A stretch of 64,000 bases of DNA from Cristatella mucedo (taxonomy: Eukaryota; Bryozoa; Phylactolaemata; Cristatellidae). A program made the position numbers and the translations under genes. Shown piece after piece: positions 28,252 to 36,300 of this stretch; within the stretch, counting starts at the first letter, position 1, and the number at the start of each line of letters is the position of its first letter. Location: positions 3,020,501-3,084,500 of the forward strand of contig WPIO01000002.1 of assembly GCA_009760855.2 (NCBI GenBank). The letters run 5' to 3'. The notes beneath the pieces are model-generated. The model saw only the letters and a program-made list of their open reading frames with translations, made no database searches and was not told the DNA's origin.

Positions 28252-28385
28252 AGCTCGTCGGCGTTCCACGCTGGAGCCGCTTCGGCGGCTGCCGCCGCGG
28301 GGACGGCTTCCAGAATTCGAAGAGCCGCCAGCCAGCAGGCGAAGCGCCAGTTGCAGGCGACGACAGTCGACGACCGTGAGACCAT
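7492..28385 (-). CDS. MET-like: MET/RON-family receptor tyrosine kinase, complete gene (20 coding exons)
   Basis: This is a single-pass plasma-membrane receptor of the MET/RON class, which binds an extracellular ligand and phosphorylates tyrosines on itself and on docking proteins. Joining the 20 exons listed below gives about 1437 codons (human MET has 1390), and every exon phase matches. Domains in order are a signal peptide (about 1-35), Sema (about 65-531), PSI (532-588), four IPT domains (589 to about 990), a membrane helix (about 1022-1045) and a tyrosine kinase (about 1153-1415). Catalytic residues are all present: GRGFFGCV loop, VAIK lysine 1182, HRDLAARN with aspartate 1277, DFG with aspartate 1295, and the activation-loop tyrosine pair 1307/1308. 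The start is the first ATG before a hydrophobic leader. Residue numbers depend on hand-made splice choices; exons 8 to 10 and the exon 13 donor are least certain. RON is the main alternative name. Confidence 0.93.
7770..7906 (-). CDS. MET-like: MET-like exon 19: kinase C-lobe
   Basis: Encodes [19 protein letters not shown] and then [13 protein letters not shown], the standard C-lobe sequence. The acceptor is GCGTATAG and the donor is GTGAGT, phase 2. Confidence 0.94.
9346..9508 (-). CDS. MET-like: MET-like exon 18: activation segment
   Basis: Contains [17 protein letters not shown], so both the DFG aspartate and the MET-type double tyrosine are kept. [11 protein letters not shown] is the tyrosine-kinase P+1 loop. 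The donor is GTAAGT, phase 0. Confidence 0.96.
9664..9726. repeat. (CA)n microsatellite
   Basis: An almost pure CA run inside a receptor intron, interrupted once by ATGTA. Confidence 0.95.
9765..9895 (-). mobile_element. LINE family B tail
   Basis: On the minus strand this holds the GAGATTGGGTTCTCTGAGGG core, then GCGCTTAATCAATTG, and ends in (TTA)n. It lies in the intron between exons 17 and 18 in the sense orientation of the receptor. Confidence 0.75.
10156..10240 (+). mobile_element. LINE family A tail with (ATAC)n end
   Basis: The stretch CTTTGTGGAGTTGCAGACAG followed by ATACATACATAC matches the 3' end of the longer family A copy at 41750-42242. Confidence 0.6.
10489..10598 (-). CDS. 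MET-like: MET-like exon 17: catalytic loop
   Basis: Encodes [18 protein letters not shown] and then [13 protein letters not shown], the tyrosine-kinase catalytic loop with aspartate 1277. The acceptor follows CCATCCAG and the donor is a perfect GTAAGT inside the methionine codon (phase 2). Confidence 0.95.
10756..10876. repeat. Compound (CT)n / (AC)n microsatellite
   Basis: A CT run of about 40 bases is followed by an AC run of about 50 bases and a short TA run, between receptor exons 16 and 17. Confidence 0.95.
11121..11305 (-). CDS. MET-like: MET-like exon 16: kinase helix C and hinge
   Basis: Contains [19 protein letters not shown], with the helix C glutamate that pairs with the VAIK lysine. 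[17 protein letters not shown] is the hinge, very close to LVVLPYMKHGDLRNFIR of human MET. The donor is GTGAGT, phase 0. Confidence 0.95.
11666..11743 (-). CDS. MET-like: MET-like exon 15: glycine loop and VAIK lysine
   Basis: Reads [13 protein letters not shown] and then VDVAIKTLR. The ATP-binding lysine is in VAIK (about residue 1182). The acceptor is GTTCCAG and the donor is GTAAGA; phase 1 on both sides. Confidence 0.93.
12060..12190 (-). mobile_element. LINE family B tail
   Basis: The minus strand carries AGAGATTGAGTTCTCTGAGG, then GCGCTTTATCAAGTGC and (ATT)n. Only the 3' end of the element is present. Confidence 0.78.
12668..12790 (-). CDS. MET-like: MET-like exon 14: kinase N-terminus and start of glycine loop
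   Basis: Encodes [20 protein letters not shown] and then VFEQEIGRG. The same layout occurs before the human MET kinase, which reads VHFNEVIGRG. The acceptor is GACACAG and the donor is a consensus GTAAGT. Confidence 0.9.
13049..13074. repeat. (GT)n microsatellite
   Basis: A short GT run directly followed by GCGCGCGC, inside a longer TG-rich region (about 12980-13230). Confidence 0.9.
13330..13765 (-). CDS. MET-like: MET-like exon 13: membrane helix and juxtamembrane segment
   Basis: Begins [14 protein letters not shown], the last IPT strand. A Ser/Ala-rich stalk follows, then the hydrophobic helix [18 protein letters not shown] followed by RKCK, a stop-transfer cluster. The cytoplasmic part is Ser/Thr-rich. 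I see no DYR motif, the CBL-binding tyrosine that human MET has in its juxtamembrane exon. The donor GTGACC is weak but has the phase exon 14 needs. Confidence 0.82.
14309..14380. repeat. (CA)n microsatellite, about 72 bases
   Basis: A pure CA run in a receptor intron. Confidence 0.95.
14826..14990 (-). mobile_element. tRNA-derived SINE (family D), with internal duplication
   Basis: On the minus strand, GACCTCGATCCCGAGGTCGT followed by GGTTTCGAATCC is a B-box-like head shared with the copies at 43088, 50192 and 56940. The segment containing GATCGAGGTCGTGAAAAGCA is repeated once just beyond the head (to about 15030). Confidence 0.65.
15648..15788 (-). CDS. MET-like: MET-like exon 12: IPT domain 4
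   Basis: Forty-seven codons, phase 0 to 0. [13 protein letters not shown] is the central IPT strand with its cysteine, followed by ITCRL. The acceptor is TTACAG and the donor is GTGAGC. It joins exon 11 to read VLDIEGKG, a normal IPT turn. Confidence 0.9.
15965..16199 (-). CDS. MET-like: MET-like exon 11: IPT domain 3 end and IPT domain 4 start
   Basis: Contains [10 protein letters not shown], then [20 protein letters not shown], the boundary where one IPT domain ends and the next begins. It ends VLDIE in phase 0 at GTGCGC. Confidence 0.88.
17078..17136 (-). CDS. MET-like: MET-like exon 10: candidate 59-base exon in IPT domain 3
   Basis: This short exon is inferred because the exon before ends in phase 0 and the one after needs phase 2. 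The segment encodes [13 protein letters not shown] with acceptor CCTGCAG and donor GTGGCA, and gives exactly that phase change. The donor is weak, and other short exons in this intron cannot be excluded. Confidence 0.42.
17476..17620 (+). mobile_element. tRNA-derived SINE (family C)
   Basis: The head TGGTTTGGCCCAGTAGTTAA resembles a tRNA A box, and GTCGTGGGCTCGAGCTC a B box. The tail GAGATTGAGTTATCTTTGGG is close to the LINE family B tail. A related copy follows 430 bases downstream. Confidence 0.75.
17905..18055 (+). mobile_element. tRNA-derived SINE (family C)
   Basis: Head CTGGTTTGGCCCATTGGTTA, B-box-like TCCTGTGCTCGAGCCC, tail GAGATTAAGTTCTCTTAGGG then CGCTATGCAATTGAG and (TTA)n. Confidence 0.78.
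18105..18210 (-). CDS. MET-like: MET-like exon 9: start of IPT domain 3
   Basis: Encodes [10 protein letters not shown] and then [11 protein letters not shown], an IPT-like opening strand pair. The acceptor is TTGTTTCAG and the donor is GTAAGT. It has 106 bases and ends in phase 0. Confidence 0.75.
18362..18544 (-). CDS. MET-like: MET-like exon 8: end of IPT domain 2
   Basis: The acceptor TTGCTTCAG gives [14 protein letters not shown], then an IPT-like end with FFIIDG. The acceptor and frame are good. The donor is a weak GTTCGT, chosen because it is the only one I found that keeps phase with exon 9, so the last residues may be wrong. Confidence 0.65.
19810..19964 (-). CDS. MET-like: MET-like exon 7: start of IPT domain 2, non-canonical GC donor
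   Basis: Begins [13 protein letters not shown], in register with DPVITSISPKYGP of human MET. It has 155 bases and ends in phase 2 at AAG followed by GCAAGC, so the intron would be of the GC-AG type. The joint to exon 8 then gives [15 protein letters not shown], a normal IPT turn. Confidence 0.83.
20614..20720 (-). mobile_element. LINE family B tail
   Basis: A diverged tail: the minus strand reads AGAGATTTGGTTCTCTGAGG and ends in (TTA)n. Confidence 0.7.
21298..21436 (-). CDS. MET-like: MET-like exon 6: second half of IPT domain 1
   Basis: Continues as LVCLTTPS and ends ALNFSYV, the terminal IPT strand. The acceptor follows TTACTTGCAG and the donor is GTGAGC, so exons 5 and 6 together give 92 codons. 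A longer open frame in another phase overlaps this exon but has no IPT pattern. Confidence 0.88.
21676..21812 (-). CDS. MET-like: MET-like exon 5: first half of IPT domain 1
   Basis: Begins [18 protein letters not shown], which aligns without gaps with the first IPT strand of human MET after the PSI domain. The exon has 137 bases and ends in phase 2 at GTGAGC. Confidence 0.92.
22394..22564 (-). CDS. MET-like: MET-like exon 4: PSI domain
   Basis: Residues 532-588, phase 0 to 0. The cysteine spacing is that of a PSI module: [11 protein letters not shown], then ECGWC, and finally NCPPI. The acceptor follows ATGTGCAG and the donor is GTACGT. Confidence 0.92.
22866..23008. repeat. Long imperfect (GT)n array
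   Basis: About 140 bases of TG repeats with scattered GC and AT steps, between receptor exons 3 and 4. Confidence 0.93.
23806..23925 (-). CDS. MET-like: MET-like exon 3: last Sema strand
   Basis: Residues 492-531, exactly 40 codons, phase 0 to 0. It ends in [11 protein letters not shown], the usual last propeller strand before the PSI domain. Its acceptor is CTCACAG and its donor is GTGAGC. The exon is too short to stand out as an open frame; I found it by looking for the piece missing between exons 2 and 4. Confidence 0.85.
24224..24350 (-). mobile_element. LINE family B tail
   Basis: A diverged copy whose minus strand contains AAGAGATTGAGTTCCGTGA and a (TTA)n end, in the intron between receptor exons 2 and 3. 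Confidence 0.65.
24606..24766 (-). mobile_element. Decayed SINE, family D
   Basis: It shares the AGCCTC...TTATTAGCAGAGGAACCTTA...GCAGGA layout of the family D copies, but the B-box region is badly diverged. Confidence 0.45.
25901..26086 (-). CDS. MET-like: MET-like exon 2: late Sema blades
   Basis: Residues 430-491, phase 0 to 0. The peptide contains [13 protein letters not shown], the Sema signature that in human MET reads ANLGTSEGRFMQV. The acceptor follows CTCACAG and the donor is GTGCGT. Confidence 0.9.
26361..26500 (-). mobile_element. LINE family B tail
   Basis: The minus strand carries a near-consensus GTAAAGCGCCTAGAAAGAGA, then TTGAGTTCTCTGAGGGCGC and (TTA)n. It lies in receptor intron 1. 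Confidence 0.8.
27099..28385 (-). CDS. MET-like: MET-like exon 1: signal peptide and most of Sema
   Basis: One 1287-base exon encodes residues 1-429. It starts [10 protein letters not shown] and has a hydrophobic, alanine-rich leader, then 17 glycines in a row (residues 46-62), then the Sema propeller. Sema-type cysteines and VPLQC (about 315-319) are visible. It ends in phase 0 at a GTAAGC donor. A single large exon holding the start codon and most of Sema matches the vertebrate MET layout. Confidence 0.9.
28197..28252. repeat. (GCC)n trinucleotide run encoding polyglycine
   Basis: A pure GCC run on the plus strand, read as GGC glycine codons on the minus strand, giving residues 46-62 of the receptor just after the leader peptide. 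Confidence 0.95.
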
Positions 28386-30336
28386 GGCACCGGAACAGCT
28401 GGACTATTTGGCTCGCACACTCGGAGCAGAGCGGACGCCGTCAGGGCAGGCGACGGTCGGCCGCCGGTGACGGCTCGCGCCTGATGTCGATTACTCGCCG
28501 GCCGGCACTACCGCAGCGCCGCCGCAGCTCCTCCGGTCGAACGTCGTCGCGATTGGCTGCCGAGGACAGACGGCAGCGTCTGTCAGGTCAGCCGACAGCC
28601 CGGAAGCTGGTGCCCTGCAATTGTTAGCAAGGTCGCCCCGGCGTCCCGGGGCGGCAGTGGAGAAGCACGGTTGCGATAGGCGAGAAGTCGCATCGCGGCA
28701 GAGCTCTCGGGCTGACGCTTACGCCATGCGCCTACCGGTGTCACGTCACTGTCGTTTCGACTGCAGCGACAGCGAAACTGTAAGGGAAAGCCCGTACGCC
28801 CGGCCTGCGCTGGATGGAGTGCTGGCCGGCCGTTAACTCATCCGCCCGCTCGACGAAGTCGGAACGTCCGGAAAGTTCGAGCGAGCCGGCTCGGAGTCGT
28901 CGTATGCCTCGAAGTGCTCGACTGCTCGGGCAGTCGGCCGCTGTAGGCGCTGAAGGTTCACTCGTAGGCCTGAGACGAGGCAAAGCGGCCCACGAGTGTC
29001 CGCGTCGGCCAGTCGCTCCTCGGGACAGAAGAGAGGAGGCTCGACGTGCCGCGACAACCACGTCTACCGATGAGGACCCTACCGAGCTCGCAGTGGGTGG
29101 GTCATCCAAGAGAGCCCCCCTCGGCGGCGGCACGCCGAGGCCGCCAGCTGTCGGTGACGGGTCGGCTCGCCTGCCTCGGCGTATTTGCTAGCGAATGAGC
29201 TGGCTGCGAACCCGATTTTCACTCTAACGGCAACAGAGCGCCGAAACGCTGCCCTTCCAGGACAGAGCTCGGCAGCTTCGATGCTGACGACACTTGGCCG
29301 GCTTGGGGGAGGGTTCGAGTCCGGCAGCAGTCAATTGCTTCATTAGCAGCTGAAATTAGGTGAAAGCTGTCTAGGCTGCTTGCGCTCCATTTCCATGCGG
29401 ATCTTTTTCGTTTTTTTGCGGCGTCTTTCGGCTTTCCACTTCCGGCACAGTAGCTGGCAGCTCCCGGATAGAGCGAGCTGCATGGAGGGCGGGCGGGTAG
29501 GGTTAAGAACAGCATCCGTTAACCTTATTGCTTCGTTGTTCGTCGCTTCGAAGCGGGCTTGCTATAGAGTTGGAGTGAGAAGATGTTGAGCCGTACTAAG
29601 CAGTGCTGGACCGGTTAGTTTTGGAGCTCAAATTGCTCCCCGCTGAGCTTTTTATTTGTCACAGTCGCGCCTTGAAACGTGCAAGACAGTTCAGACGTGA
29701 GCGATTTGGACAGACGGGTTTGAAATCAATGTCCATGGGTGGCCCAGCCGAATCAACTTTCCCGTACTGACCAGCGCATCCCGTAGTTGGGCACAGAGTT
29801 TTACCGCTGGAACAAAAAGTTACAGTATATACCGAGGCGAAACCGTCTTGCAAATGCTATGAGTGCTCGAGTCGCTGAGCGGATATGTGAGGCGGTTGCT
29901 AAAGGCGACAGCGCTGGAAATTGAGCTATTATACACACACGCATGCACACATATAAGTATACAAAGGACGGATGTGGAATCGCTTGTATCGCAGACGTAA
30001 GTGCCAAGCCCAAAACGAACGGCCGACACCGCTCGTCTTTGTGCAATTCACAAGGGTCAGCCCCTCCATTCCCTCCATCTGCACGCATTTTCCTGGTTTT
30101 CTTATATTTTCAAGGATTTTGAACTGAGATATAGCACTTAAATCTGTATTGTTATGAGATTCCATAGTGTGTAGCGAATTCCCACATACCACCGCCGCAG
30201 ACACTGCACTCGGCTTCGGAAGGCGCAGAAAGGATGTAACCTTGACATTGTTGTCCCCGCGAATTCGCGTTTGTCGCCGATTCTGGGTCCCGCGTGAGTA
30301 CATCCAATTTACGGATATATGCGAGGGTTTCCGACA
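28386..30336. promoter_or_regulatory. GC-rich spacer between divergent start codons
   Basis: About 1.95 kb separate the receptor start (minus strand) from the NELFCD start (plus strand). The receptor side (to about 29200) is rich in G, C and CpG, as expected for an unmethylated promoter island. I did not identify a TATA box or a specific operator. Open frames here, on both strands, are most likely chance products of the base composition. Confidence 0.5.
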
Positions 30337-30375
30337 ATGGACGACGATGACAGCATATCCGATGAAGAGATGGAT
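30337..30375 (+). CDS. NELFCD: NELFCD exon 1: acidic N-terminus
   Basis: Thirteen codons, [13 protein letters not shown], then a GTAAGT donor. The human protein also has an acidic N-terminus. Confidence 0.8.
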
Positions 30376-33300
30376 GTAAGTATGTTTTTTTGCCATCACT
30401 GCTGCACGTCCATGGCGGTACGATCGCTTAGGCACCCCCTGCTTGAGCAGTGGCGCTTTTCCGAGGGACTGTGATGATGCGTCTTACTCGTGCAGTCCCC
30501 GCCAGCGGCAGACGAGCCAGACGAGCAGGAGAACGAGGCGATACAGCAAGACTGCTTGGATAAGTTCTCACGCCGGGACTACATTATGGAGCCGGGAGTG
30601 TTCGCCACGCTGCAGCGGTAGCGTCCCTGTTTCGCACCGCCGAAGGCACTTGCTGCGCAGCCGTCGCCATTGTCGTTAATAGACAGATAAATTAGCGCTC
30701 TCGACGACGCGCTGCAGGTATTTCAAGTCCGGCGGCGTACCGGAGAAAGTCGTGGAAATGCTGTCCGCAAACTACTCCGCCGTGGCGCAAACGGTCAATC
30801 TGCTCGCCGAGTGGCTGATCCTCGCCGGTTCGAGTCGCGCTGCAGATTCCGGCGCCTAACTTTCGAGCGGTCCCCGCGCGGAGCGCGCGACCACTCCACG
30901 CTGCTGTGGCGGCTGCTGCTTTTCAGACGTCGACATCCGAGCCGTGCAAGAAATGGTGGAAAGCCACCTGAAGGACATGCTGATAAAGCATTTCGACCCC
31001 AAGAAGGCCGACTCCATATTTATGAATGAAGGAGAGGTACTTCGCGTCCTGCCGTTGACACGGCTGTCGTTGGCGCTCAGTGACATGCTGTGCGCCTCCT
31101 CTCTCAGCCGTGCTGCCTATCGAGAACCCAGAGCTTGCGACATGCCCTTCCCCCGTCAGCTTGCGTCGCTGTGACACTTTTCGTTTTGGTGATGGCAAGT
31201 GTACGTCGTGAAAAGATGAGGGGGCCTCTCTGTTTCGAGTGCCGCTAGTCGATATGGAGTCGCCGGTATGTGCTCTTAGGATTGCTGCTGTTACTGTGTC
31301 ACCTTTCATCATGCTTGTGCAAATCTACTAAAAAGTCTCGTAACTTGAGAGTTATGACGTCTGTGTGTTCTGAATGGGCGGGGAGTAGGCCAACTCGGCA
31401 CGAAGCCCACTGCTGCTGCCGTTTCTCTTATGAAGAGAAGGCACCAAGAAGCAGCTTACGAGCAAGACGACTCAACGACCGTTTCTTACGGCTTTACTGA
31501 CAGATTTTGTGTCTCTTCGGTAGTGTTGGGATTTCGATGCTGCTTTATTAACGCATTTTCTGCGACTGCATGGTTACCTGATCTGAATAGTTTGTAAGGC
31601 TCTCACCGACTATAGTGTGATGCCTGAATCTCGGTGGTTGTTGGGGGGGGGAAATGCATACACGAGCAAGTCATTTTGTCAGTGCACCTCTGCGTTTCAG
31701 GCTTTGGTGCTTCTCAGCAATGTGCGTTGCATGCCGACTGGGCATCGGAGTTGCCTGTTTCTAAATGTTAATCGGCTCTTCGACGAGGATTCTGTTTGGG
31801 AGCACCTATTAGTGTGATTCCTTACTCCTTCAGGGTATTGTTCATGAGGCTACTGTTTGACCTGGGTTGCTGTAGACGCCATCGTGGCTTGCCGAAATGA
31901 TAGAATACCCTACTTGGCGTGAGCTGTTTTACAAACTTGCCGAGGAGTTCCCGGACTGCTTGATGCTCAACTTCACCATAAAGGTATGAATCCTTTTAGC
32001 GTTTTACTTTTTGCATTGGTAATGGAGTTACCTTTTTTGCTGGACTATCTTTATGACTTCGCTGAGCTGTAAATGATATGTTGAAACTTGTGAGACATCC
32101 TTGAGTGTGTAGGCCGATCGGAAACATGGCGTGTAGCCAAGATGCTGTTTGGGCATTCCATGCACGTGAGAGTCTTTTGCGCTGACCTGCTATACCGAAC
32201 ATATTGAATAGACGGCTTAAGACTTCCAGCTTTAGCTGACTGCTGATGAAATCAATATCTGGTGTCTGCCATTGCTTACTAGTGGTCCCCAAGAAGTGTT
32301 TGGCCACTGCTGAATGCAGCTGTCGCTCGAGAGTGCTACCTTTTACCTGAGCTACTGCACAAGTGATCAATTAGTTTCGGAGCAGGCAGGGGGCATTTCC
32401 ACCTCCCGCTACTGTTCCCGTGCCTCCCGACTGTCACCAACGACAAAATTATGTCCTACTTCTACTCTATGAGCAACCGCCGAGTTTGTTTCGAATAAAT
32501 ACTATTACTGTATGCTATAATTTTTCATTAGCTGCGGGTCTTGCCCCCTAGATGGAAGTCTCGAGAGTCTTGTCCCTAGATGAAAATCCTGGCTTTGCCT
32601 ATGCGATCAAGAATGATGTTGGGAATGCCCAGAAGCTCATCGAGCTGAGATCTTTGCTTGAAAAGCATATTTCATTTCCTGCTGTGAGTGTTTAAGCAGC
32701 CCTTAATCTGGCAAAACACAAACTGTATGATGTCTTATGTGATCTAAATGCAAAACAACCTCTCTGTCCTAAGGTAAGTGTGCATGTCGATAAGACCTAG
32801 TCTTTCATGTCTGGTGCTGCATCTTCTGGTTTAGATGGCCGCAGTAACTTGATTTTATTATCCACTATAAAGGCAGGCATGAGAGCGATATGTTATCACC
32901 GTGATGTGGGCATGCTAACACTTTGCTTAGCCCCTGTCCTTTTGCAGTGCTGACTGGGTAGATCTGATGCTATCTCTGTTGACTGTTCAAATTCATTGGT
33001 TATTCAAGTACAGGGTTCTGGCAACTTTTTGGGTGTCAATCAAAATCTTTTTATGATAAATGAAAATCCCGATCGACTTCAAAAGACTAACTGAAATAGC
33101 TTCTTACAGTAAGTTTAATAAAAGCTTAATTTAATGCTGATTTATTGAAATTGGGGAGACTAAACAATTCTTAAGCAAATGTGATCAGTGATCTCACAAC
33201 AGTTTACCCATATTTATTGTGAGCCTTCATTACCTTTCACAATTTTTTTCTAACCCCTTTTTATAATAATAATAAGTTGTTTGTATAGAGCCCTAAGAGA

Positions 33301-36300
33301 AGGAAATCTCTATCCAGGCGCTTAACAACCCTTTGAGGGAAGTTACTCTTGCTCCCAGACTCTAATGTATGATGACAGTAATACACGTGTTTGAGTTGCA
33401 TGTCATGGCACATTCCAAATTCAGACATTGCTGTGCATTGTAGCTTGGATGTTTTACACTTTGTTTTTGGTGTCGTTGTGCCTTAGCACAAAAGGGAATG
33501 GCAGTCCGGTTGACGGCAATGCCGCATATGCTAGTTAAGTCGGTTAACTACTGTTGCATGTTTCGTCCTTAGCTTATCTCTGATGCTGGACACCAAGGGG
33601 AGATTACGTCTGTGTCTACTGCTTGCCATCAAATGGAGGTCTTCTCCCGTGTTCTAAGAACTTCAGTTAGTAGTTTCTTGGGGATCACGGAAGACTTTTC
33701 TGAGAAGAACCTGAAGGAATTTGTGGTATGCTTAATTGAAACGATGTTGCATTTATTTATACATTGTCTCTGTCAATCTCTTACTTTTTTATGATTTGCT
33801 TGCCCTGTCTATATATTGGTCCCATGCTGTAGGACTCGGGTCCACAGGTTCAGTAAATATATGATCTCTTCTTCTGACGATTCTGGCATTTTTTTGCAGT
33901 TTCCTGCAGCTGCAATCTTTTTTACTGATTCTGACCACAGTTTTCCCTAGCGAAGCTCAATTTTAATTGTGTTTGCCTGCATGTATGCTTATGCGTGCTG
34001 ACACTGTGCATGCTGCCACTAACCACATTCAGCGGTCCTGAGCTGCTACTTCTATGCTACTCACTACCTCAACTGCTCTCCTGACTCTGCTATGCTTCCC
34101 ACTTTCTCTTTGTTGTGTGAGACAAAGTCTGTTGGCTACCGAATGCGTACCGAAAGCCGCTTAGGCTGTGAGTGCGCTATATACAAAACTCTCCTGCGTA
34201 ATACCCACATGGTCTTTATGACTTTGTGGAGTTACAGACGGAGATACATTACATTTGCATGCTGACCCTGTGCATGTCACCCCTAACCATGATACCATTC
34301 ACCATTCGATCGTATTTCCTTTGCAGCAAATGTAAAGTGTGTAAAAAGAGATTGAGTTCTCTGGGGGGCACTTTATCAAGTGTGTTATTATTTTTATTAT
34401 TATTATTATGTATGCGCTTTGCTAGTACTTGATTGTGTTGAAATGCTTGTGACCACCGATTGATTATCAAAAGCTGATTACGCTTTTGATAGGCCAACGA
34501 ACACATCTTGCCATAGCCACCTCTTCGTCATTATGGCTTTGTGGAGTTAGTGATGGACGCACATATAGCACGTGTATTGTGAAAATTCTCTTCCTTTCTT
34601 GATAGGTCCGTTGTGGTTGGCTATAGGTAACTCCATTATCCTGAGATAGAGCAGACACTCGATTGTACTTACTTTTCACTTTTTGCAATTGCAATTGTTT
34701 GTCTGTGGTATGTTTGTTTAGACGTTACAGCCCACTATGTTTCTGCATTCAAATGCATGGTTACATACAAGGTTGAACTACGTATATGCATATCACCATT
34801 AGGAAAATAGCAAGTTAAAAAGCATCTCACAGTGATGCCTACAAATTTGATTAACTTTTTGCAAAAGATTGTCTTGACACCAGTGCTTTGTTTTTCCCCA
34901 TTCTAGTAGGTCATACTACTTTTTTTCTAATTTCTGTGTGTATTTTTGTGCCATTTCTACCACTAGATTCTAGCCACCTTATATACTTCTACAGGCCTTT
35001 GTCTAGTTCACGGGAACCACTGCTGAGGCCCAAGTAGACCATTGGCATCTTTGCTGCCTGTGTGCTGAACTGTAGCCATTATTGAAAGAGGCCATGTTGG
35101 CCCTAGCGATTGTGGACTTCAAGAGGTGTGCTACCCTGAGTGGCGTAAGTTTTGTCAAGATCTAGTTGAAGGTTGTAAGTGGCAAAGATGCTATACGACC
35201 GGTGTTGCAATCCTTGCCTGCATAGAAACTACTTTACCTGTAGTCATCATTTTAGAGCTAAGGTGTGGCGGAAAAGTGTCTAAAACAAAGAACAATCAAG
35301 CATATTGCGATGTTAGATTGCCTGCCGTCTTGTATTCTAGCCCTTCGCGGACCCAGAATTTTAGCAGCAGCCCTATTTTCTATTCGATGCCCCAAATCTT
35401 CTCTCCGGGTAACTTGCCTAACCTGCCGCTTAACATTGTTTTTCATCGATCGACACTGGAGCTTCGAGCATGGTATATTACTCAGTGTACGCGAGTGCCT
35501 GTGCCCGATCTCGCTAGTTTGACTGTTACTTAGCTGCCTTAGCTGCCTTAGTCAGACTAAGGCAGCTCTGTTTATCAAACTATCAACCGGGTTTGGAGGC
35601 TCGAGTCCGTGGGTCTCTCACTCCAGTTATTCCACCATTTCGGGCATGGCAGAATGAGTGTGGCCAGCAGTACAGTCGCACACTTTGGAATGAAGGGAAT
35701 GTATAAGAAATGATTCGATATACGTGCCACTAATAATGTATTGGTTTGTTAACTGATTGACTCTGCTATGCCGGATCTGCTACTTATTCTATGCTGTAAG
35801 CAAGAGGAACCAGAACTAAGTCCAGCTCGGTGGTTGGAGGCTTGCCCACCCAAGTCAGTCATGGGTTGGTAGCTCACACTTCTACTGCTTACAGCTGGTC
35901 TAAAACTCCGAAGTTAGGCTTGTCTGCTATGAATGTTGGCATTGCCACATCGCATCATCTCTCGTCGACCTGCACTGGCTCCCAATCAAGCAGCATATTG
36001 ACTTCAAGGTTCTGTTACTTACGTTTAGGTCCTTGTATTCTCTGGCTCCGGTCCCACCTATCCGAACTACTTCCCAGTACGGCTAGGCATCGTACAATTT
36101 TCTCTTTTGACACAAAGCTGTTAAGCTATACCTCTAGGTAACCTCAAAAATCCTTCTACACCCTTCGTTTAGTTTTTAAGCTATCAAAGTCTGGAACTCA
36201 CTCCTTACTGACATGACGACATCCCTCGACTTGACAGCATTGCAGAAAAAGCTAAAAACCCACCTCCAGTCTTAGCATGTACTTTATCCAAGCAAGTTGT

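Noticed and set aside
28741-29133. 130-codon minus-strand frame upstream of the receptor start
   Set aside because: It lies in the GC-rich promoter region, where long chance frames are common on all strands. No domain, no signal peptide, and the receptor already has a good start at 28385.
31996-32370. 124-codon minus-strand frame in a NELFCD intron
   Set aside because: It lies antisense in an intron, with no recognisable motif and no paired exon. It could be part of an old repeat.
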